Of a DNA stretch of 64,000 nt, positions 36,291 through 47,300 are shown piece by piece. A model generated the notes under the pieces. The model was given only the letters and a program-made list of their open reading frames with translations, was not told the DNA's origin and did no database searches. The translations under genes were made by a program, and so were the position numbers. The stretch is from Sipunculus nudus (taxonomy: Eukaryota; Annelida; Sipuncula; Golfingiida; Sipunculidae). The stretch lies in the NCBI GenBank assembly GCA_026874595.1, contig CM049306.1, positions 48,114,019-48,178,018 on the forward strand, written 5' to 3'. Position 1 is the first letter of the stretch; each line of letters begins with the position of its first letter.

Positions 36291-37551
36291 GCTAGCGATA
36301 TAGGTCTGGAGTTAACCGGATATAGATGGTGCAAATAAGCGGTTGTCAGTATCTTGCGTTTGAGGTCTTACGCTTATACATAAACACTCTCATTCTAGCA
36401 TGATATATAACTGTGAAAATAGATTTTGTCATACGAAAGGACACCCTTCTGAATACGAGAGTGAAGACCAGAAGAGACGGGAAACACGTCACCCTCCTTT
36501 TTATTAGGGGGAAGGGCAAAGCATTTTTGGTCCCCTCATTCCAGTTTATAAGGGGATAAAACGCACAATGTTAACATTACCGTTTAAGATAGTTTGGTCA
36601 TCCAGTTTGTTTAGTTTTTTTTTTTTATATATTTTCCCCACAAGTCAATATAAAATAAAAGGTATGTTTCTCAGGCACCGCCCGCGTCAATTTTAACCCT
36701 CCGCATCGATAATTTTTATTTTGATTTTCATCTTTCAAGAAGATAAAATAATGCAATTTTGATAAGCTAAATTTCCTTTGTTATGTATAGTGCTTTTACC
36801 TGTTTAGCAAAACATTTTGTTATTTTCATGCTTTTCCCTGATCATATGACATTTTTATTGAAACATACACAAAAAGGTAAATAATAAAATATCGCTCGCC
36901 CGCATTTGTTTCTGAAAAAAAGCGCCTGAGAACAATACTTTTTTTTGCCTAATATGCCCTTATTTTGCAACTGTGCGTCTTATATTCAGAAAATTTAGAG
37001 TGATATATTTTAACCGCAATAACTCCAAGACTGATTTATTATAAATGTTATTATATAAACACTATAGTAGGCCTATATAAACATTTATAGCATTCATAAA
37101 CTGTTGTGCATATGTAAAATATGCTCATCATAAACTGATGAAACACATCTTCTTGCTTATAGAGAAGCTTGTGGACCAGTGGATATAGAGCTTAAATAAA
37201 GATGGATGAAATAAGACTACAAAATTTATATAATTATCATAGAAAAGAGACAGATTAATGAAAGAATATATTGTCTACCTTGTTTCTGTGTTTAAATATT
37301 TGGTATATATAATTTAAAAACTGCGATACGGTAAGCTAGATTAAATGCAAGTTTTCATGTTGTAAAACCTAAGACACATCAGTATAACAATCTATTTCAT
37401 ATATCTTTCATACATATATTATTTTAAATTTTATAATTAATCATCACTGTAAAGATTTTATTAAAACATGTCAATTTTAAATTGAAGTCTAAAGTTGTCA
37501 GATGGTTCTGTATATATATATGAAATGGCCCACAGATATATCTGTTTAGAA
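36291..37551 (+). repeat. Intergenic with dispersed repeat B, copy 2 (36655-36960)
   Basis: 36655-36960 matches 22575-22885 (see copy 1). The remaining AT-rich sequence shows nothing recognisable. Confidence 0.7.
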
Positions 37552-38060
37552 GTACCCTTAAAGCTGTCCATTCACCTACCTTTCGAAAAGAATTTATGTG
37601 ATTTCTGGCTTCCTCTGTGTATATATTAATGATCTAAGGGTAATGTTTGTTGTGAAAAGTTCTTATAACGCCTTCATGAAGAATGTTTATGAAACTGTTT
37701 ATCAACAACATGTTTGCAAACACAGCAATGTTGACAAACGGTAAAACATGTTACCTAACTCGGATGGTATATATATATAGTATACTGGTATATGCAGATC
37801 CAGGTAGAAAGGTCACTTGTTGCAAACACGTCAATTGCAAAGCTCTGACTTACTATAGTATCCGACTTGCTGCCAAATCCTCTTGTTATATTTGTTTTAT
37901 TTTGGCGGGCCCCCATTTATTGTAAACACGCGTTGACATATAAGCAAAACAAGAAGCCTGTGTGCGGTGATACCCACGTTTTCTGGCATATTTTTTTAAA
38001 GCTCTTATCAAGGGATTACCTTTAGTTTATAAAGGTCAGAATTTAAAGGTGATAAGGCCC
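37552..38060 (+). repeat. Family F dispersed repeat, copy near FPGT
   Basis: Matches 24735-25180 block by block, including GATTTCTGGCTTCCTCTGTG, AACACAGCAATGTTGACAAA and GGATTACCTTTAGTTTATAAA. Confidence 0.8.
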
Positions 38061-38643
38061 TTTTAATTGTTTTACATTTGATGTTCTTAATTTTTTTTTA
38101 GGGTTGATCTTAATTCTATGAATTCTTCAAATTATACCAGGCTTAGTATTATACCAACTATGCATAGTGCATAGGATTTTGATTTTCGCTCGATTTTAGT
38201 GCACTTATGTACATCTGTATGAAAAGATTTATTATGATCTGCTGATGTTCATGTTCCAACAAAAATTATTTCATGGGTCATGTGCATTCAGTACAGGGCC
38301 GATGTAAAAATTAAAGTACGTGTATACGTAATAATCATGACCTCTTTTTAAATATTCGGTTTAAATTAACTTTTACTTATTTCATTCAAAAAGTTATACA
38401 TTAACTATCATGAAAATTTGTCAACAGTATTTACACTTAAAAGCTTTATCATGTACGTAATTAAAGGAGAAGTTTAAAAGAACATCGGGATAAATTTATT
38501 TTAGACAAATTTGCAAAGAAAGCTGTAAACTTTGGCAAAATTGATTATCATTTCATATGCTACCTGACTGGAAAAGTATAATGGGCTTTCATATCCTTCA
38601 CTCTTATAGGAAAACAACAGGACACAGTAGTAAAACCAACAAG

Positions 38644-38661
38644 CCCCCGCCCCGGGCCAAT
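38644..38661 (+). promoter_or_regulatory. Candidate FPGT promoter elements (GC box and CCAAT box)
   Basis: A GC-box-like CCCCCGCCCC (38644-38653) is followed by a CCAAT box (38657-38661), about 130 bp upstream of the FPGT start codon in otherwise AT-rich sequence. This arrangement is typical of housekeeping promoters. The transcription start itself cannot be seen. Confidence 0.4.
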
Positions 38662-38786
38662 CTTATTGACGAGCGGTGAAAAAAAATGACATGCTGCCAA
38701 ATATGGGCCTAGTAGTCCCATGTTATATCTCGCTGAGATATATTTTGCGAGTTAGGTGCTTCCTTTGGTATCTATGCGGTAGCAAT

Positions 38787-38859
38787 ATGGCTGCGCCCAT
38801 GTTAGGGGATGAACCCGTTGACTGTCGCCAAATATACAGAGATTATGACCGGATTCGTG
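38787..38859 (+). CDS. FPGT: FPGT exon 1 (start codon)
   Basis: ATG at 38787 has A at -3 and G at +4. The exon encodes MAAPMLGDEPVDCRQIYRDY then DRIR and the first base of Gly25, with donor CGTG|GTAATA. Joined to exon 2 it reads DRIRG-LHKDDIGIPFWDIV, which aligns with the ...LRGKLVARGEFWDIV region of vertebrate FPGT, and the phase is exact. Upstream in-frame ATGs exist, but this is the first with a good context. Confidence 0.8.
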
Positions 38860-41800
38860 GTAATATGTTAATCATTATGTCATTGGTTTCAGGATAAATA
38901 GCACTCTGCTTAATCATCGGGTAAGCTTCCGTAAAAGCACACTTTTTCAATGTTGTGACGTGGAAGGACTATGGAAGAGGCGCGGCGAGTAAACTTCGCC
39001 CAAAGGATAGCTCACCGAATACCAGATCGATCCATGACGCTTTCGCCTGGCAAGTCTCACCCACCTTGCTTAATTGGATCCGAAAAAGTTTTGCGGATAC
39101 TATGTTCTCAGTTGCACGCCGCCGCCGCGGCTGCATAGGTTTCCGGAGTACTCCTCAATAACCACTGGGCACAATTTTTTAAAATTCGGAATTATGATCG
39201 GGTCACGTGAACTGCTGCGCCCTCATTTTTGGTTGACCTCTGACCTCTCCTCTCTCAAGTGCGTCCATCTGTGCGGCTGTTTTGACACATTAACCCACAT
39301 ATCTTCGGACTCGTTTGGCCAATCAGGTTAAAAATTTTATACAAATGTAGCCCTTGGATAGCTTTATAACATACACAAAACATGGAGGCGCTACCTGCAA
39401 CCATTTTTGCACAGCGTCAATCAGTTCATCTTGGGATAAAAATGCCTTTGGAGAAAATCACTCATATCTCAGCAGTGGTTGGACTTGTCCACCTGAATTT
39501 TTGCATTTGTATACATCCTGGATAGCTTTCTTGATTTTATGACAGGTGGTGCCACCCCCATTCACGTTCAGGCTGCAGACGTTCAGGCTTATATCTTAGG
39601 ACTGGTTTGACATATCCTCCTGTATTTTTGCATGTGTTTAGATCTCACATAGCTCTTTATCCTAGGCAAAAATCACTCCTATACAAACAGTGGTTTTACT
39701 TATCTGCCTACAATTTTGTATATCTATGCAACTTTGATAGCTTTCTTGATTTTGTGGCAGGTGGTGCCACCTACTTGCACATTTCGACTGCAGACATCCA
39801 TCCTAATAAGCAACACACCTCACTCTATTTCCCCTTGCCACTCAATCCTTGCCTTACTTCACCCGTTCCACTCTGATTTCAGCGGATACATGTAGTCACT
39901 TGTGGACTTCCCATATTCTTGTTGTTATTGTTATGGAGAAAGAAAGGGTATATTTATGACTTGACATATATTTAAAGGAATATTTCAATATTTCATCTAA
40001 AATTTACTTTAGAGGCAAATGTCAAGATCAATTACGGTTTCAGTCTGTTCTGATCTTCAGACAGAGCCAAAGAATTATTAATGGTTCATCAGACAACCAA
40101 GTATCTAATGGTAATTCAGTATGTTTGAAGAGCCTAAATGTACTCTCACAAATTAGCTCTAAATTGGTTTCTATGATGAGGCAGGAAGATTATGTTTATA
40201 GAGTTTGGAAATAGGACTTGTAGGTCAGTCTATAACTGGATGTATGTCAGGTCAGACTTGGGATTTTCCAGAATACTTTCATCCAGTAAAATCTGGCAAA
40301 ACTTATAAAGTCAACTTACAACTCTGATGTAATTGTGACCTACTTTGGGTCAACCAATCAGGTTAAGCTTTTATGACGAAATGCAGAAAAATGGATATGT
40401 ATGTCTCATGTGTCACGTGAAAGCTCTGTAACAAAACTATCTGTAGTGCGCGCTGAGAGTCAGAGAGAGAGGGACCATGTCTAGCTGGGCACTGTAGGGC
40501 CTCAGCAAAGACTGGCCCAGACTCTGTCCTGTGAATAAAGGCTTCTGTCATCAAATTGGTCTTGGAACATTGTCAGCCACGCGCATCAGCAACCGTATGT
40601 GATACAGGTGGGGACATCCCGAACCCCACATTGTATCATTTTGGTGGTTGAACAGGGATTCACTTCCAGCACATTAGCACCAGAAAAACCGACAATGCTG
40701 CCAGCTGTAGTGAAGATTGAAGATCCCCCTCTTGCAGCCACAGGCGCCATTGACTGATCTCCCATCTCACAACTGCATTGGAACTTCAACCCAGGTACCG
40801 GATCACAGCCTAACATCAAGAATGTCATATCTGCTGCTGAAGGTGTCGAACTTTTGCTCAGAACTCTCTCTTCAAACTTTAACTTGGCTGCAGTTTCTCA
40901 GTGCTCTGCTTGAGAAGATCAAAGACTCTCTCTGTATCTTTAAATCAAAAGGACACTGTAATCAGCATATTGCTTTAACCATGACTTCAAGTTGCAAAAA
41001 TGACATTTTTCGCTATAAAAGTGCTGTGATATCTCAACCTGTGATCATCATTGTTCCTGACCAGCCACATAAAAAAAATCAATATCGGGACAAGCCAGCT
41101 TCGGGCCTTTGTCAACAATACTACTGGCCATACCACGTGCACTGTGTTTTGTGTGACAACAAGTTCCTCGCTATGTTCCTGCAACTACTAGAAGCAGACT
41201 CGCTGGTATGTCGCTGTCTTCTGTATCACCTCTCATACCATGACTCCAGGAAGAAAAAGAAACCACCCAAGCCAGCAGAGAAGACAACAGAAGACCCAAA
41301 GAAGACGAGATTTCCTGAGGTAATGAAAACTAAACCAGAGACTCTGAATTTTAAATGCCCAATGTAAATTTGGGGCATTTTAGAATATTTGGCATGAGTA
41401 AAAGACAAAAAAATATATATGTATGTTGTATTCTATAACTTTCCCTTATTGATGTGTCATAATTGTAAAATGATATAATTTATAGTGTCTCTATCTTATT
41501 GATATGGTTAGGAATAAGTTTACAAGACCACAGCCAAAGGTGTAGAACTGTCAAAGTTAGATTTGATCAAGTTATGTCTATCAAAGATGTTTACATGTAA
41601 TGTCACCAAAATGACTGTATTGATTTACATTCAATAATTGCTAGAGTACTAGAGCAAAATGCAACATCAACCGCATGTTAGCATTCATTTATATTGAGAT
41701 TTTCTCATGTGTTGATCCATACCAAATCAACAGGTATCAAAATGCTCCCTTGGCTATAAATTTAATGGAATGGTAGCACATTGTGTCACCAAAGCACAAT

Positions 41801-44276
41801 GCGATGCTTATTTTTAATTGTCACAGTTTGGTCCTCAAACACAGGTTCATTGGAAGCCCGCCAATATATAGGGAATTGGACAAACTGGGGAGTGTGATGA
41901 CTCCAAAAATCAATAATGCACTGACCTGTGGTCACATTATTGCCTCAAACAAGGGTTTGATATGGTTAACCTCATTAATAGCTGGACATGCCAGGCAAGA
42001 TATGTAGGTTAGCACAGGAATTCTTCTCATAGGAATTCACATTAACGCGTACTATGACAGACATGTTTCATGAGCAAATGCATTCTGGTTGCTGCATTTA
42101 TGATACTGATAACCTGTAAACCAAAATGTGGAGTGACAAGGATTTCAAACATTAACATTATTCATATAATTTAAATCATCACTTTACAGATGTATGTTTG
42201 ATCCTACAAAAAAAATAGCATGCAATAAAATTGCCATCTTAATCCTAGGACTAGATCAAAACATGCAACTGTCAGTGAATTATTTAATTTTTCGTCACAT
42301 TTTCACACATATTTCGCCTTGCTCCTGAACAGAAAATTGGTAATCAGTGGGAATATATATACATTACTCTTTTGATAGGAATGACATAATTCTGTCATGT
42401 ACTTGTACACTGGTAAGGTACACCAGTTGTGTTATGCTAAAGGAGTAGCAAAACAACCTTCCATTATTCAAAAGTCAACTTGTCCTAATGGCAAGCATGT
42501 CAGCCAAGATGTATTTTGAATCATTGGTACTGATCAGCACACACAGAGCAGATTATCTTGTACCTATGTATATGTTAAACTCTTAGGCACAAGAGTATAT
42601 CAACATTGTCAGATTAGGAATTCATCAATTTCTCAATAGGAATTATTTGTTTAGCTACTGGCATAACCTGTAATGTCAGGCATTGTTAGGAATTCACTTG
42701 TCATTTTTCGAAATGCACATTACTGTTTGACAGAATATCTTTATGTAACATCACTTACTGTATGCTAGAATGGTTCACATACTTTGACATATTCCATTGC
42801 TTATACAGTATGCATAGTACTTGTATATTCTAGCTGTGCATTCATTATGAACATGATGCTATAATCATATCTATTAAGATGTTTATTTTTTTATTCTACT
42901 TAGATGCTGTCATACTTATATAATCTAATGCTGTAATGCTTAAATTAGGATGTCAAATATTGTCATCATAGTTGTGATGTTGTTCCTGATTTTATTACAA
43001 ATCAGCATTTTATCTTCTAGATAATGTTTAGGATTGTCAATTTACAAACAAAAATTGTCTTTAGAACATGTATGTGTAGCTAAATATATATCCTTTCTTA
43101 GCTTATTAAGCTTTAGCTTAAGCATTGTAGTTGTACTACTACAAAAATTTAAAATAGGCATTTCCTCATTCCTTACACTGTTACATCTGGAAATGTGACA
43201 TGTTAATGTCTTCCACATCTATATTGATCTGTGTAAATCCATCACAACCCACATCAGTAATGTACTACTTTACTATCTAAAGACATATATCAATCACATT
43301 TTGTATTTCTGTCATCTAAATGCCAGTTATCCTTCTTGAAATAACTAAATTTTCTCCGACTTAGCCCATGAGGCCGGAGCCTCATTCTGAATGCCAGAGG
43401 GATATGTTATGGAGTAAGAAAGGGTATATTTATGACTTGACATATATTTAAAGGAATATTTCAATATTTCATCTAAAATTTACTTTAGAGGCAAATGAAG
43501 ATCAATTACGTTGATTTCAGCGGATACATGTAGTCACTTGTGGACTTCCCATATTCTTGTTGTTATTGTTATGGAGAAAGAAAGGGTATATTTATGACTT
43601 GACATATATTTAAAGGAATATTTCAATATTTCATCTAAAATTTACTTTAGAGGCAAATGTCAAGATCAATTACGGTTTCAGTCTGTTCTGATCTTCAGAC
43701 AGAGCCAAAGAATTATTAATGGTTCATCAGACAACCAAGTATCTAATGGTAATTCAGTATGTTTGTAGAGCCTAAATGTACTCTCACAAATTAGCTCTAA
43801 ATTGGTTTCTATGATGAGGCAGGCAGATTATGTTTATAGAGTTTGGAAATAGGACTTGTAGGTCAGTCTATAACTGGATGTATGTCAGGTCAGACTTGGG
43901 ATTTTCCAGAATACTTTCATCCAGTAAAATCTGGCAAAACTTATAAAGTCAACTTACAACTCTGATGTAATTGTGACCTACTTTGGGTCAACCAATCAGG
44001 TTAAGCTTTTATGACGAAATGCAGAAATATGGATATGTACGTCTCATGTGTCACGTGAAAGCTCTGTAACAAAACTATCTGTAGTGCGCGCTGAGAGTCA
44101 GAGAGAGAGGGACCATGTCTAGCTGGGCACTGCAGGGCCTCAGCAAAGACTGGCCCAGACTCTGTCCTGTGAATAAAGGCTTCTGTCATCAAATTGGTCT
44201 TGGAACATTGTCAGCCACGCGCATCAGCAACCGTATGTGATACAGGTGGGGACATTCCCCAACCCCCACATCTGTA

Positions 44277-44313
<37 letters not shown>

Positions 44314-47300
44314 ATCAGAAACAAGTCTTATATCACATGATATAAGACACATTTTTGCTGATAACATAAACTGCATGACAGTATCTGGAGACCCTTTTTG
44401 TTTTCCATACCATACATGTTTCTTTCTAGTTAAAGAAAAAACATTTCAATTTTTTATTTATTCAAAATTTAAGATTTCATTTTTAAGGTTAGAAAACATT
44501 CTATAAAAAACTGGTTTTGAGATACTAAGTATTGTCCTGTAGTGTAACTAAGGCCTGCACTTACTGGGTGCATAAAATTGCGTGCTCAATCTAATTGAAA
44601 AATTTGAAAAATATTTAAATAAATTTTAAATGTTAAGTTATCATATGAAAAGCAATGAAAATGTCAACAGTTTGTATACCATCAGAAAGAGTAGTTTTAC
44701 AGGTTTAAAACAATGTATATTTTCTGGGCTCTAATTTTTCCAGTATGAATTAAAACAAATTTAGGATTTTTTTTAAAGATGTGAGGGTTTTGTTAGTGAT
44801 GTTACCTGAAAATGTTCAGTGCTTGTTGAACAAGCTTTCTACGTACCAAAATTACAATAATAATGATTCAAAATGATTGATGATATTATTTAAAATAAAA
44901 GACCAGTACTATGGCCAAACTTTTCATTGGAGTTTGTAGTCTTATTAAAGAAAAGGTCATATTCCACTCCTTCAGTGTTCCCATCCTCTTCATTGATGTG
45001 AAGACATCATATGGCAATTTTTCTAATCTATGTTCAAGCCATGCCGGAGTTTGTTCACCCATGAACCCAGTACACTCGTGTTCTGCTATTGTCCATCCCA
45101 CCATGGGACGTTCATTGGGTTTTGGCATTATTTATAAAAAAAAGTCTGTTAATTTTGAAAATTTACCTGCCAGTTTGAGTAAATCAGCCAGGAACTCCGA
45201 CAACTTTTTACAAGGATACCTCCAGCATACTGTTGAAAAAAAAACTGAACAAAATTAATATCCAATGTTTAGGTATATTTTAGCTTACAGGTCAATGCTT
45301 GGAATTTTGAGAAGAGAGTCTTGGCTCAGACTCCATGGGTTACTTAAAGGCAAAACGGTGAAAGCTAGCTAAACAAATCTGGGAAAGATCTGCTCAAATG
45401 GCTTAATGACATATTATGACTTTTGGGTTATTATTCCTAGCATATAAAACCTGAAATCCAGGTATGTAATGAAAAATAAATTATTCTTATAAAATGGTGA
45501 CTGTCACCTTTCATTTAGTTGACACTCTACACAATCACGAAATATGCTCAGAATCAACATTTAACTGCTTGCCCACGGCAAGTGACTTTTTCAGAACAGT
45601 GGTAGCCTCGTAGGGCAACCAAATGATGGCTCCTTCTTTGTTTTATTGGGCAAGTGGTTCCAACATAAGCCTTTACAAAAAGGCCTGAATCTTAACTTAT
45701 GTTAGCCATTTTCCGTCTTTGTGTTTTGAAAATGTTTTGCAACATATCTTAATAGTAAATGCAATTTTAAATTACCTATATGTTTATCAGTGCAAATGCT
45801 GAAGAGAAATATTATCAACAAAAAGTAGAATATATTTATTGTTGCAAAGTAATCCTGTAGAACACACTTTGTGTAAATGTCTGGGATCACTGATTTTTGT
45901 AGGACAGAAAAAATGTCATGTAGGAAAAGAAAAACTAGATGTTGCTTGCCATACTGGGCCAGTTTTTTCAAAAGTTAATGTTTGACCATGTATAATCCAT
46001 GATATCCAATGCTGATTTTATATTTTGGCTAGGTTTACATAAAGATGATATTGGAATACCCTTCTGGGACATAGTTGTGCTCACCACAGCTGACGAGGCA
46101 CAGAAGACTGCTTTTGAAATACAGATAAGGAATAAACTTGAAAGACATGAAATACCTTCAGGAATCCCATACCTGGTGTATTCTGATCCACCTGGTCCCA
46201 GGGCAGGTAAATATTCAAATATGTTTCACAGTTTTCAGAGTCTCTGTAGTCAGAGTGATAAATAAGTAGCGATTGAAAGACCAGAAGATTGCAAAGATGG
46301 CAGTGTAGGGTTGATATTTAAAAAATGTACAGGCGTTTTTGATATGATGAAATTTTCACAGTCCTCACTGGACGAAACTTTAAAGAATCACTGATACATA
46401 TTTTTTTCTTATGATTTAAATGAGCTTTTTTATTTATGAAATGTATATTTGAAGGGATTAGGGTGTTTTATTCACATAATGCCTAAGTTTTCTTAAATAT
46501 CTTGTGTACCTGCCTTATTCTGCCAAATATGAAATTATACAAAGGCGACCATTGCTTTTCATCCCCCCTTATTCAGTTAATGGTTATATTAAGATTCACT
46601 CTTTCTCCGTGCAGGTTGTGGTGGGTCTACATTGTACGTCATAGACAAACTGGCTGAGAATTATGGAGAAGAGCTATACAGCAAGCGTGTGCTTTTACTA
46701 AACGCAGGTGGTCAGAGTCAGCGCCTGCCCAGTTCCAGTGCTCTGGGGAAGATTTTCATGGCCTTACCACTGGGGAGCCCACCGTACACCTTGTTGGACA
46801 TAAAACTGGCCAGCTACCTCCCTTTACTGACGAGAATGAATCCTGGTATCTTCCACGCTGCCTCTGACACAATAGAGGTTTATGATCTGGGCAAAGACTC
46901 TGACTGGACGTTTTGCCAACCTGGATTCACTGCTCTGGCTCATCCATCTTCTCTGGAGATCGGAAGGACGCATGGTGTGTACATTTTAGAAGAGCATACG
47001 TCAAAAGGGAAAGAGACTCATCTTCAGAACAGTGATGTCGGTCCTGAGGGAGAAACGACCCATCATGCCGACAGCAAATTTAATTCCAAACGAGAAGTAA
47101 CACACTGTCCAAACAGTAAACGTGGTCCTGAAGGAGAAAAGGAACAAAAAACTGACGGGAGTTCAAGGTCTACCAAAGCTGAAATGAAGAAATGTTTGAA
47201 AGTTCTTCAGAAACCCAGTCTTAAACTGATGAAGGAGGAAGGAGCTGTGATAAAAACAGGAGAAGGAAGTGACATTGTCTATACTGACAGCTGCTTCTTC

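Larger units (their letters stand above)
39929..44279 (+). mobile_element. LTR retrotransposon lacking recognisable pol, in FPGT intron 1
   Basis: Two LTRs (39929-40638 and 43567-44279, both TGTTATGG...TGTATCA, about 98-99% alike by eye) flank about 2.8 kb. TTAT precedes the left LTR (39925-39928) and follows the right one (44280-44283), giving a possible 4-bp TSD, though the right copy sits in an ATT microsatellite. A TGGTGGTTGAAC primer-binding-like site follows the left LTR, and a purine stretch, AGAGGGA, precedes the inner LTR start at 43405. I see no protease, RT or integrase motif, so it is non-autonomous or deleted. A third partial LTR is described separately. Confidence 0.82.

Noticed and set aside
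38971-39161. ORF starting MEEARRVNFAQRIAHRIPDR in FPGT intron 1
   Set aside because: It reads like protein for about 35 codons but runs into the GTATCCGC-family element, has no donor in frame and no recognisable family. Chance or a decayed piece.
45999-46265. 88-residue ORF as an independent gene with ATG at 45999
   Set aside because: The open frame is FPGT exon 2 plus intron on both sides; the ATG precedes the CTAG acceptor.
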